DNA of 62,633 bases, taken from Polyangiaceae bacterium. Lineage in GTDB: Bacteria > Myxococcota_A > Polyangia > Polyangiales > Polyangiaceae. The stretch spans positions 1 to 62,633 of the forward strand of contig WQZB01000017.1 in assembly GCA_009780955.1 (NCBI GenBank). Direction: 5' to 3'. Numbering within the stretch: the stretch's first letter is position 1; each line of letters begins with the position of its first letter. Below, one piece after another: positions 8,341 to 16,345 of this stretch. A program made the position numbers and the translations under genes. A model generated the notes under the pieces. The model was not told the origin of the DNA. It ran no database searches and saw only the letters and a list, made by a program, of their open reading frames with translations.

Positions 8341-9492
8341 ATGTCTAGGGCGTGTCTGCGAAGTGTCGCATTCGTTCTTGTCGCTGCGATCGTTGCCGCG
8401 AGTGCGGTTGGTTGTGCAAAGAAAAGCGGTAATGACATCAAAGTTGGCGCCTACCTCTCGCTCTCGGGTCCCGACTCGACGTTCGGGACCGATACTCGTG
8501 CTGGCATTGAACTCGCCCTTTCCGAGGTGAACGCCACGGGCGGCATTCAGGGCAAAAAGGTTAGAGTTCTTTACGAGGACGACAAGTCAACGACCCAAGA
8601 GGCCTCGCAGAAGGTTCGGCAGCTCATAGACCGCGACAAGGTCGTTGCCGTGCTTGGCGAGGTTGCTTCGAGCCGCTCGCTTGCTGGTGGTCTTGTGGCG
8701 AACACAAAACGTGTGCCGCTCATCACGCCGTCGTCCACGGCCGTTGAAGTGACGCAGGGACGCGACTGGGTTTTCCGCGTCTGCTTCACCGACGATCAGC
8801 AAGGTCGGGTGGCCGCGCGTTTTGTGAAAAATGATCTCAAAAAAACCAAAGTGGGCATTTTTTTTGCGGCGCAAGATACCTATTCGTCGGGTCTCGCCAA
8901 AAGCTTTCGTGATGAGTTCAAAAAGCTTGGCGGAGAAATAGTTGTCGACAAAGGTTATCAAAAAGGCGAAACGAATTTCACAACGTATCTCAACGAGCTC
9001 AAGGCGAATCACCCCGAGATTGTTTTCGTCCCAAACTACTACAACGAAATGGTTCAAATTGCCCGCCAGGCCAAGCAAGTTGGTCTTCCCGGGTCCACCT
9101 TTGTGGGCGGCGATGGTTGGGACTCGGCGAATCTTCTCGAGGGCGCCGGTGCCGAGCTCGAAGGCGCGTACTTCACGAATCACTACGCACCCGATGTGCC
9201 ATGGGAAAATTCAAAGAAATTCGTCGGCGAGTTTCGTGCAAAATACAAGAATATGCCCTCGAGCCTTGCGGCGCAGGGCTACGACGCTGCGGGGTTGCTC
9301 TTCGACGCCATGCGCCGAGCTCCTGTCCTCACCCCGGAGGCAATTCGCAAGGCCATTGCCGAAACGAAAGATTTCGCCGGCGCAACGGGCACGCTGACTA
9401 TGGATGCGAATCGCAACGCGGAAAAATCTATCGTACTCGTGAAAATCCAAAATAAAAAATTTACGTTTGCCACGCAGGTGTCGGCGAATTGA
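8341..9492 (+). CDS. branched-chain amino acid ABC transporter substrate-binding protein (LivJ/LivK-like)
   Basis: 383 residues. The signal sequence ends in a lipobox-like SAVGCAKK. The mature part is a periplasmic type I binding protein (Peripla_BP_6): VGAYLSLSGPDSTFGTD at the start, a GGIQGKKVRVLYEDDKS segment, and LITPSSTAVEVT near residue 125. It should capture Leu/Ile/Val, or a related amino acid or amide, and hand it to LivH/LivM. It lies 18 bp upstream of the livH-like permease, with which it surely forms an operon. The true substrate cannot be read from sequence. Confidence 0.92.
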   Translation: MSRACLRSVAFVLVAAIVAASAVGCAKKSGNDIKVGAYLSLSGPDSTFGTDTRAGIELALSEVNATGGIQGKKVRVLYEDDKSTTQEASQKVRQLIDRDKVVAVLGEVASSRSLAGGLVANTKRVPLITPSSTAVEVTQGRDWVFRVCFTDDQQGRVAARFVKNDLKKTKVGIFFAAQDTYSSGLAKSFRDEFKKLGGEIVVDKGYQKGETNFTTYLNELKANHPEIVFVPNYYNEMVQIARQAKQVGLPGSTFVGGDGWDSANLLEGAGAELEGAYFTNHYAPDVPWENSKKFVGEFRAKYKNMPSSLAAQGYDAAGLLFDAMRRAPVLTPEAIRKAIAETKDFAGATGTLTMDANRNAEKSIVLVKIQNKKFTFATQVSAN

Positions 9493-9510
9493 AAGCGAGG
9501 GCAGGTCGGC

Positions 9511-10440
9511 GTGAAAGTCTTCGAGGCGCTTATCACCGGGCTTACGCAAGGCGCGATGATCGCGCTCGTCTCGCTTGGCTACACCATGGTTTACGGCGTT
9601 CTCAAACTTATCAACTTCGCTCACAGCGAAGTTTTCATGATGGGTGCTTACTTCGGGCTTTTCCTCATCACGGCTTTTGGTGATTCGCTAGACCCAGTGT
9701 CAGATCCAGTGATGGTGGGCGCCCTCGGCGTCGCGGCCACTTTGCTCGCCATGGTGGGGGCAGCCCTGCTTGGCGTTGCCGTCGAGCGTGTGGCTTATCG
9801 GCCGCTGCGCGGCCGCGGCAATGCTGCGCTTCTTCGCGTCACTCCGTTGGTAACGGCGCTTGGGGTGAGCGTGCTCCTCCAGAACCTCGCGCAGCTCCTG
9901 TTCGGTGCGCGCTATCGGCCGTACCCGCAGCTAATGACGGGAACCTACACGCTTCCAGGTGTGGGCATGCTTGCAAGCTCGCGCGTCGTCATTCTTGTCG
10001 TCACCATTGCCCTGATGATCGCGCTAGAACTCATCGTCAAACGCACCTGGTTCGGCAAGGCTATGCGTGCGCTCAGCGCGAACCAAGAGGCAGCGCGTCT
10101 GATGGGCATTCGCACCTCGCACGTCATCTCGATGACGTTTGCCGTGGGCTCATCGCTCGCAGCGCTCGGCGCCGTGCTCTACTGCCTCGATCAATCGCAG
10201 GTCTACCCAACCATGGGCGTTGTCATTGGCACGCGCGCATTCGTTGCCGCGGTGCTCGGCGGCATTGGCAGCATTCCGGGCGCAATGCTGGGTGGCATGC
10301 TTATCGGCATCATTGGTGAGCTCGTCAAGCTTACCGATTACTCGGGCGGTCAAGACGTGCTTGTTTTTTTCGTGCTTATCGTCGTGCTCGTCGTCCGCCC
10401 GGCGGGTTTGCTGGGGTCCGCCCGCCTCGAGAAGGTGTAG
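9511..10440 (+). CDS. livH: branched-chain amino acid ABC transporter permease LivH-like
   Basis: 309 residues with about eight membrane helices. Signatures are ALVSLGYTMVYGVLKLINFAHSE near the N-terminus, the AYRPLRGRGN segment, and the EAARLMGI coupling loop near residue 190. It normally pairs with LivM and is driven by the LivG and LivF ATPases. None of these follow: the next gene is on the opposite strand. The stop codon TAG (10438-10440) is also the first part of a GTAGGGGC palindromic repeat, so the 3' end of the gene is bounded by that element. Confidence 0.92.
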   Translation: MKVFEALITGLTQGAMIALVSLGYTMVYGVLKLINFAHSEVFMMGAYFGLFLITAFGDSLDPVSDPVMVGALGVAATLLAMVGAALLGVAVERVAYRPLRGRGNAALLRVTPLVTALGVSVLLQNLAQLLFGARYRPYPQLMTGTYTLPGVGMLASSRVVILVVTIALMIALELIVKRTWFGKAMRALSANQEAARLMGIRTSHVISMTFAVGSSLAALGAVLYCLDQSQVYPTMGVVIGTRAFVAAVLGGIGSIPGAMLGGMLIGIIGELVKLTDYSGGQDVLVFFVLIVVLVVRPAGLLGSARLEKV

Positions 10441-10524
10441 GGGCGCGATTCATCGCGCCCTCGGGATTGTCCAATGGGATGGATTCCAAAATGCGGCGGT
10501 CGGGCGCCATGAATGGCGCCCCTA
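10437..10524. repeat. pair of GTAGGGGC-family palindromes
   Basis: The first palindrome (10437-10460, core GCGCGATTCATCGCGC) starts inside the livH stop codon. The second (10500-10524, core GGCGCCATGAATGGCGCC) ends CCCCTAC followed by GAATGCG. The two face each other between convergent genes, a typical place for a REP/BIME-like pair that may slow exonucleases or terminate transcription. Confidence 0.8.
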
Positions 10525-10532
10525 CGAATGCG

Positions 10533-11378
10533 TTATTCAGGATCGGCGGCGGCAACCAGCTGCGCGCTGCTTTCAGGATCGAGATCGCTTGCGATGGTGT
10601 AGCCGATGCCACCTTGCTGCGTGACGGCGACCGAGTAGCCATCGGTTTGACCGACACGGACCTCGGTGGTGCCAACGGCGCGTGGCGCAAGGTGGGCTCC
10701 GCCGACTTGCACGTTGCGTGGATTGTACACGAAGATCGTCACGCGCTGGACGTTGCTACCGTGCTCGAGTTCGTACTGGAGCATGGCCGCGCGTTCGCCA
10801 CCATGCAGGGGAACGAGTCGCCCGCCGACGAAATGCGCGTTCTGCGCCTGCTTGAAGTGCGGGATACGCACCGGTACACCAATGTAGCGTTCAAGTTTTT
10901 GCACCTGCATTGGGTCGGTTTGCTCGGGTGGGAGCGGACGCGAGTGCTGCGCGACGAAATCACGGAGCAACTCGTCGTTGCCAAAGCCTGCGCGCATGTC
11001 GGTTGAGCCCTGGATAACGGGCTGTCTGGCCGCCGAACCCCACGCCAACGCGAGTGCCGCGGCGCTGGCGAGAGGCAACAAAGTGCGCCAGTGGCGGAGC
11101 ATGCCGCGATCTCGTTTTGCGCGGCCTTCGCCATCGATCTCGTTCTGTGCGGTGAGCGCGGCGAGCATGCGATCGCGCACGTTGCTCGGGGCTTGTATGC
11201 GGACGTTCTTCTTCAGCGACTCGCGCATTGCGCGATCGAGCGCAAGCCGCTCGTGGCAGACTTCGCATGCTGCGACGTGATCTTCGACTTCGAGGGTTTT
11301 CACCGGATCGAGCGCGCCATCGAGCAGAGGCTCGAGGAGGCTGATGGTCGGCTTGCAGCTGCAGCTATTGGGGATCAT
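10533..11378 (-). CDS. zinc-finger anti-sigma factor
   Basis: 281 residues from the ATG at 11378, 2 bp after the sigma factor stop. A longer frame to 11438 overlaps the sigma gene and was not chosen. The N-terminus carries a ZAS/zf-HC2 motif, HVAACEVCHERL, whose His-x3-Cys-x2-Cys binds zinc. The start MIPNSCSCKPTISLLEPLLDG fits the same family. A membrane helix (LLPLASAAALALAWGSA, around residue 95) puts the C-terminal half in the periplasm, where it could sense an envelope signal. It should hold the upstream ECF sigma factor inactive until that signal arrives. The periplasmic domain is not recognised. Confidence 0.87.
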   Translation of the reverse strand: MIPNSCSCKPTISLLEPLLDGALDPVKTLEVEDHVAACEVCHERLALDRAMRESLKKNVRIQAPSNVRDRMLAALTAQNEIDGEGRAKRDRGMLRHWRTLLPLASAAALALAWGSAARQPVIQGSTDMRAGFGNDELLRDFVAQHSRPLPPEQTDPMQVQKLERYIGVPVRIPHFKQAQNAHFVGGRLVPLHGGERAAMLQYELEHGSNVQRVTIFVYNPRNVQVGGAHLAPRAVGTTEVRVGQTDGYSVAVTQQGGIGYTIASDLDPESSAQLVAAADPE

Positions 11379-11380
11379 GA

Positions 11381-12061
11381 CTACGCCGCGCCTTGCTTGT
11401 TCGCTTTGCGTGCGCGAAACGCCGCGATATTCGTACAATTTTGACTTTGCATGAATTCGGTTGATGAGCCTGCCACGTTGTCGCCCTTAACGATACCGAG
11501 GGCAAGAGCATGATTGTAGAGGGAACGCTGCAAGAGCTTACGCCCGCGGTGCAGGCGGCTCATGACTGTGCCAATGGGGCAGCCCATGATTTGCGCGATT
11601 TCTTCGTAGCTGAATTCTTCGACGTCGCAAAGCATGACCGCGAGCTTAAACTCGGTTGGCAACGCGTCGAGTGCGCGCTGCACTTCGCCCTCGACAATGG
11701 GAAGGAGAGCCTGCTGCTCCGCGTCGCGCAGCTGGCGCATGGTTGACGCGCTCACCCAACCGTCGACCAGCGGATCGGCGTCGGGGCCTTCAAGAACAGC
11801 GCGTTCGAGCCCGCCGCGCCGGTACTTGTTGATGAACGTGTTCGTAAGAATGCGAAAAAGCCACGCTTTGAGGTTGGTGCCGGCGTGAAATTGATCGCGC
11901 GCCCGCAATGCCTTGAGCAGTGTGTCTTGGACGAGGTCTTCGGCTTGGGCCGGGTTGCGCGTGAGCTTGCACGCGACACCATAGAGCGCATCGAGATGGC
12001 TGACGGCCTCGTCTGCGAAACCATCGACTTTTTTCTTCTTTTCCGTAGTCAAGGAGCTCAT
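11381..12061 (-). CDS. ECF-subfamily RNA polymerase sigma factor
   Basis: 226 residues. Region 2 is clear: [14 protein letters not shown] for contact with core and the -10 element, then [17 protein letters not shown]. Region 4 follows with [44 protein letters not shown], a helix-turn-helix for -35 recognition. The protein directs RNA polymerase to a small set of stress or envelope genes, usually including its own operon. It is co-transcribed with its cognate anti-sigma factor directly downstream. The last 30 residues are a Ser/Asn-rich tail beyond the usual end of the family. Confidence 0.93.
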   Translation of the reverse strand: MSSLTTEKKKKVDGFADEAVSHLDALYGVACKLTRNPAQAEDLVQDTLLKALRARDQFHAGTNLKAWLFRILTNTFINKYRRGGLERAVLEGPDADPLVDGWVSASTMRQLRDAEQQALLPIVEGEVQRALDALPTEFKLAVMLCDVEEFSYEEIAQIMGCPIGTVMSRLHRGRKLLQRSLYNHALALGIVKGDNVAGSSTEFMQSQNCTNIAAFRARKANKQGAA

Positions 12062-12121
12062 CGGTGCGTTCGGTAGCCTTTCGTCGAGGCCAACAGGTAT
12101 CGAGAGGACCCTATTCCGATT

Positions 12122-12164
12122 GACCGCTTTCGATTTGACGCGATCTCTTTTTTGGTGCCTGCGG
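12122..12164. repeat. half copy of the GACCGCTTTC element
   Basis: GACCGCTTTCGATTTGACGC followed by GATCTCTT and GGTGCCTGCGG matches one end of the 123-bp element at 24808-24930, read in reverse. The other half is missing and is replaced by a GTAGGGGC palindrome, suggesting that one family inserted into or recombined with the other. Confidence 0.7.
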
Positions 12165-12165
12165 C

Positions 12166-12191
12166 TAGGGGCGTATGGCCATACGCCCCTA
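12166..12191. repeat. perfect 26-bp GTAGGGGC-family palindrome
   Basis: The 26-bp stretch equals its own reverse complement: TAGGGGCGTAT, GGCC, ATACGCCCCTA. Its right end supplies the TAG stop codon of the phaR gene on the minus strand (12189-12191). Confidence 0.85.
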
Positions 12192-12854
12192 CTGCTTTTG
12201 GAGCGATTTTAGCTGCTCTTCAAGCTCGTCGACTCGCGTGGTGAGGCGACGGACCTCGTGCTGAAGTTGCTGCCACGGCAGAATGTTCGGAACCACAGCT
12301 CTCACGCGATCGTCGATTCGATGTTGCCAGTCTTCAAGCGTTTCCTTGGCCTGGTCAACGAGGCTTGGCTTCGGGGGCGCACTTGGAGCAGGAGCCGCAA
12401 CGGTTTCGGCTGCTCCACGATCGACGACGGCAGAAGGCGGCGGCGCTGGTTCGCCCGCTTTTGCTCCTGGAATGAGCCGGCCGATTGGGCCTTCGCGCAA
12501 ATCGCTAAGCACCCTTTCGGTCTGCTGGATAATGAGCTCTTTCAGCGTTTGAAGCGGAACGCTGCGGCTGGTTTTGGCCTTTTGCTTTTGCTCTTCGTAG
12601 ATGATTTGCGCCAGCGTGACCTCGGTGAGGTCTTGCTTCGTGTTGTTGTCGATGATTTGCACTTCTTCGCCGGTGCGAACCAACTCTGCAATTTGCAACA
12701 AAGTGACGTACCGGCTGTCTTGGGTGTCGTAAAGCTTACGGTTCGAATATCTCTTGACAATGCGGCGAGGGCGATCATTGCCTGCAGTTGCCGTTGACGA
12801 GGCTGGGGTGTCGGGAAGGTTGCTGTCCACAGATAAATCCTCAGCTTCTACCAT
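12189..12854 (-). CDS. phaR: polyhydroxyalkanoate synthesis regulator PhaR
   Basis: 221 residues from the ATG at 12854. The PHB/PHA accumulation regulator DNA-binding domain is unmistakable near residue 35: [17 protein letters not shown], then an [21 protein letters not shown] stretch (part shown). The middle is a Pro/Ala linker. The C-terminus ([14 protein letters not shown]) is a short coiled coil of the type used by granule-associated proteins. PhaR represses phasin genes and binds PHA granules, although related proteins also occur in species without granules. The TAG stop lies in a palindromic repeat. It is divergent from the ABC ATPase gene, sharing a short promoter gap. Confidence 0.9.
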   Translation of the reverse strand: MVEAEDLSVDSNLPDTPASSTATAGNDRPRRIVKRYSNRKLYDTQDSRYVTLLQIAELVRTGEEVQIIDNNTKQDLTEVTLAQIIYEEQKQKAKTSRSVPLQTLKELIIQQTERVLSDLREGPIGRLIPGAKAGEPAPPPSAVVDRGAAETVAAPAPSAPPKPSLVDQAKETLEDWQHRIDDRVRAVVPNILPWQQLQHEVRRLTTRVDELEEQLKSLQKQ

Positions 12855-12876
12855 ACACAAATTTAGGCGCACCACC

Positions 12877-13722
12877 ATGCCGCGCACTTGGCCGTGTACT
12901 TCTTTGGCACTCCGAAACGTGACTGCGTCTTATGACGCTCGCAAGAATGAGAGCGCGCAGCTCCGCGACATCGAGCTCGAGGTGCACGCCGGTGAGCTTG
13001 TGGGTGTGCTTGGTCCAAATGGGGCAGGCAAGACCACGCTCGTTCGCGTTGCGTCAGGGTTGCTCGAGCCAACGCGCGGCGAGGTCCTTCTGCTTGACGA
13101 GCCGGTGCGCGACCCAGCCTCTGGGCGTGCCCATGCGCGTGTTGCGCGATCGCTTGCCGTTGTTGAGCAGATGCACGATCTCCCCCTTGGTTTTACGGTG
13201 CGCGAGGTGGTGGCCATGGGACGTGCACCCCATCAGGGCGCGTGGATGATTCTCAGTGACCAAGACGCGGCCATTGTCACGAGCGCGATCGTTCGCTGCG
13301 ATCTCACCGAGCTTGCAGACAGGCCCGCGCATGCTCTTTCTGGCGGCGAGAAGAAGCGTGTGGCCATTGCCCGTGCGCTTGCGCAAGAACCGAAAGTGCT
13401 TTTGCTCGACGAGCCAGGCGCGTTTCTCGACGTGCGCCACCAGATGGATCTTTACGAGCTAATCGCCACCGAAGTGAAAGAGCGGAAGCTAGCGTGCCTT
13501 GTCGTCATGCACGATCTCAACGTTGCATCCGAGTTTGCCGATCGCGTGGTGCTCATGAAAAACGGGCGCATTGTATCGCAGGGGCGCGCGACCGAAGTAA
13601 TGACATGGCGCACGCTCAAAGACGTATTTGATGCCGACATTTGTTGCGGCATCCATGATCCTACCGGCACGCGCTTTTTTCTGCCCGTACGACCCACGCG
13701 CGCCACACGTGAAGGTGGCTAA
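12877..13722 (+). CDS. ABC transporter ATP-binding protein, FecE/BtuD-like
   Basis: 281 residues from the ATG at 12877. It has a complete nucleotide-binding domain: Walker A LGPNGAGKTTLVR, signature ALSGGEKKRVAIARAL, Walker B VLLLDEPGAFLDVR and H-loop VVMHDLNVASEF. The closest family is the iron-siderophore/haem/cobalamin import ATPases (FecE, FhuC, BtuD, HmuV). The partner permease and binding protein are not adjacent, so the substrate cannot be assigned and the subunit may serve a transporter encoded elsewhere. It is convergent with the TlpA-like gene, with a 4-bp overlap of stop codons. Confidence 0.88.
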   Translation: MPRTWPCTSLALRNVTASYDARKNESAQLRDIELEVHAGELVGVLGPNGAGKTTLVRVASGLLEPTRGEVLLLDEPVRDPASGRAHARVARSLAVVEQMHDLPLGFTVREVVAMGRAPHQGAWMILSDQDAAIVTSAIVRCDLTELADRPAHALSGGEKKRVAIARALAQEPKVLLLDEPGAFLDVRHQMDLYELIATEVKERKLACLVVMHDLNVASEFADRVVLMKNGRIVSQGRATEVMTWRTLKDVFDADICCGIHDPTGTRFFLPVRPTRATREGG

Positions 13723-14300
13723 AGAACGCGTCGGACGAGTCGTTCCAGCTCCGCATCGCTGGTTACGCCACGGCGAACAGCGACGACTTTTCCTTCCTTG
13801 GAAACGAGGATGAGCGTGGGAAGGTTGTCGACGTTGTATTTCTGCGCGATGGCATTGTCCTCGTCTGAAACGATGGGAAAGCCAATGGCGCGCCGCACGA
13901 CAAGGTCTGCGGCCAAGCCTGGCTTGTCGGATGTGTTGACGCCGACGACGACAAGGCCCCTGTCTTTGAAACGTGCGGCAAGCCCATTGATGATCGGCAG
14001 CTCGACCTGACAAGGAGGGCACCACGTTGCCCAGAAGTCGAGTAACACTGGGCGGCCGCGCAACGCCGCGAGATTCAACGATGCCTGCCCAGGGCCTTCT
14101 GGGCCATTGGCAATGACGGCAGCGGTGAAGTCGGGCGCATCAACGGCAGGCCCTTGGTTTTCGCAGCTGTGTGTTATGCGAGAAGTGGCCGCGAAACCTG
14201 CGCCAAGCACGATGACCATGAGCACCACCCGCCCGAGGCCAGACTTGCTAGGCGCGCGGAGGGCGATGTCGGGTCGCGTGGTCGATGCGTCTTGGTTCAT
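13719..14300 (-). CDS. TlpA-family membrane-anchored thiol-disulfide oxidoreductase
   Basis: 193 residues from the ATG at 14300. An N-terminal membrane anchor (LGRVVLMVIVLGAGFAAT) is followed by a thioredoxin fold in the periplasm. The active site is FWATWCPPCQVELP, with a CPPC motif, and the cis-Pro segment is NLPTLILVSKEG. Such proteins reduce disulfides for cytochrome c maturation or other periplasmic substrates, fed by CcdA/DsbD. No cytochrome c biogenesis gene is nearby, so the target is open. The longer upstream frame to 14348 looks untranslated. Confidence 0.9.
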   Translation of the reverse strand: MNQDASTTRPDIALRAPSKSGLGRVVLMVIVLGAGFAATSRITHSCENQGPAVDAPDFTAAVIANGPEGPGQASLNLAALRGRPVLLDFWATWCPPCQVELPIINGLAARFKDRGLVVVGVNTSDKPGLAADLVVRRAIGFPIVSDEDNAIAQKYNVDNLPTLILVSKEGKVVAVRRGVTSDAELERLVRRVL

Positions 14301-14374
14301 CCCGATTCTCGCCCCATAGCACGCGCATGCGTTGCGCGCCCAAGGCACCGTAGGCTAACGTAGACCGACGCTCG

Positions 14375-16303
14375 ATGAGCTCTGCTACAGAGCATGCAGG
14401 GGAAGTCACCCACGCCCCGAAAATTCGTGGTTTGGGTGATCTTTCAAAGCTATCGCTTGCGGCGCTCGGTGTCGTCTACGGCGACATTGGCACCTCTCCG
14501 CTTTACTCGCTGAGAGAGTGCTTTTCTGGCGAGCACCGTGTGGAGCCGACACCGGCGAACGTTTTGGGCATCGTCTCGCTCGTCTTCTGGTCGCTGACCC
14601 TGGTTATTGTTGTGAAGTACATGACGTTCGTCATGCGCGCGGACAACCACGGCGAAGGTGGCATCCTCGCGCTGCTTGCGCTTCTGAAGCCAAGGGGCCG
14701 CGCGAAAGAAACTTGGTCTGTTCACGTTTACGTGATGCTCGGTCTGTTCGGCGCCGCGCTACTTTATGGCGACGGTGTCATCACGCCGGCGATCAGCGTG
14801 CTGAGCGCCGTGGAAGGCCTTGGCGCAGGAGGCGCATCTGGTTTTCTCGCGTCGAAGCCGTTCATCGTTGCGCTTACGCTTGTCATTCTCATCATGCTGT
14901 TTCTCGCGCAGCGGCGAGGAACGGCCGGCGTTGGCGTGGTGTTCGGGCCCACCATGCTTGTCTGGCTCGTTTCGATTGGCATCCTTGGTCTGTCGTGGAT
15001 CATCAAACATCCGCGTGTGCTCGTCGCGATTTGGCCAACTTATGCTCTCGATTTCTTCCTCGAGCACGGCTACCACGGATTTCTGATCCTCGGCGCCGTC
15101 GTCCTTTGCATTACCGGTGGCGAAGCGCTTTATGCGGACATGGGCCATTTTGGTCGCAAGCCAATTCGCACAGCATGGTTTTTCGCGGTCTATCCAGCAC
15201 TCATTCTTTGCTACTTCGGCCAAGGTGCGCTCATTCTCGAGCGCGGCAAGGTTGATAATCCGTTTTTCGATATGGTTTCAGGCGCGTGGCGCTATCCACT
15301 CGTTGCCATCGCCACACTGGCCACCATTGTCGCCTCTCAAGCACTTATCTCGGGCGCGTTCTCGCTTACCCAACAGGCCGTTCAGCTCGGGTATTGGCCG
15401 CGTATGACCATCAAGCACACGTCGGGCACGGCTGAAGGTCAGATCTACGTTCCCGAAATCAACACGGGCTTGATGCTTGCGTGTTCGGCGCTCGTACTCG
15501 CATTGCAAGAGTCGTCGAAGCTCGCGGCTGCGTATGGCATTGCCGTCACCGGCACGATGAGCATTACGAGTTTGCTTTTTTATGGTGTTGCACGCCGCTG
15601 GGGTTGGGGCAGGTTTTGGACGATGCTTTTGGTTAGCTGTTTCCTTGTGATCGATCTGTCGTTTTTTACGGCGAACGTAAACAAAATTAGCGAAGGTGGC
15701 TGGTTCCCACTTGCCGTTGGCGTGGGCATTTTCACGCTGATGACGACATGGCACACGGGGCGAGCCAAACTTGGTGAGTTTATTCGCGCTTCGACTTTGC
15801 CAATCAACGTTTTCCTCGACGACCTCGCACAAACGAAGCCTTACCGCGTGAAAGGCACGGCCATCTTCATGACGTCAAACCCCGAAGGTGCGCCGCCAGC
15901 CATGCTTCACCACTTCAAGCACAACAAAGTTTTGCACGAGCAGGTCGTGCTTCTTTCGATCCAAACGTGGCACGTGCCCGAAATCACCACGAGCGGGCGC
16001 ATCGAGCGCATCGTGGATCTGGGCCAAGGTATCTACCAAGTGGTCGCCGCTTACGGCTTCATGCAAACCGCCAATGTGATCGAGCTGCTCGAGCAATGCA
16101 GGGGCGCAGGGCTCGAAACGAATACAGCCGATTCGACCTTTTTTCTCGGTCGCGAAACGTTGCTCATCACCGATCGGCGCGGCATGGCCAAGTGGCGAAA
16201 AGCGCTGTTTTCATTTCTGAGTCGCAACGCGCGCCCGGCCAATGCCTTCTTCTCAATCCCGTCGAATCGTGTGATTGAGCTCGGCACACAGATTGAGCTT
16301 TAG
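14375..16303 (+). CDS. kup: KUP-family low-affinity potassium transporter
   Basis: 642 residues, the usual length of Kup. The membrane part has about twelve helices and carries the family signatures: SLAALGVVYGDIGTSPLYSL near residue 30, GDGVITPAISVLSAVEGL near residue 130, and TGGEALYADMGHFGR near residue 245. A cytoplasmic C-terminal domain of about 150 residues follows. It imports K+ with protons at the inner membrane and usually matters at low pH or under osmotic stress. It stands alone, divergent from the TlpA-like gene. No riboswitch fits in the 74-bp gap. Confidence 0.96.
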   Translation: MSSATEHAGEVTHAPKIRGLGDLSKLSLAALGVVYGDIGTSPLYSLRECFSGEHRVEPTPANVLGIVSLVFWSLTLVIVVKYMTFVMRADNHGEGGILALLALLKPRGRAKETWSVHVYVMLGLFGAALLYGDGVITPAISVLSAVEGLGAGGASGFLASKPFIVALTLVILIMLFLAQRRGTAGVGVVFGPTMLVWLVSIGILGLSWIIKHPRVLVAIWPTYALDFFLEHGYHGFLILGAVVLCITGGEALYADMGHFGRKPIRTAWFFAVYPALILCYFGQGALILERGKVDNPFFDMVSGAWRYPLVAIATLATIVASQALISGAFSLTQQAVQLGYWPRMTIKHTSGTAEGQIYVPEINTGLMLACSALVLALQESSKLAAAYGIAVTGTMSITSLLFYGVARRWGWGRFWTMLLVSCFLVIDLSFFTANVNKISEGGWFPLAVGVGIFTLMTTWHTGRAKLGEFIRASTLPINVFLDDLAQTKPYRVKGTAIFMTSNPEGAPPAMLHHFKHNKVLHEQVVLLSIQTWHVPEITTSGRIERIVDLGQGIYQVVAAYGFMQTANVIELLEQCRGAGLETNTADSTFFLGRETLLITDRRGMAKWRKALFSFLSRNARPANAFFSIPSNRVIELGTQIEL

Positions 16304-16345
16304 GCGAACATCACGATTCCGCGGTAAATTTCGATCGCTACGTCC

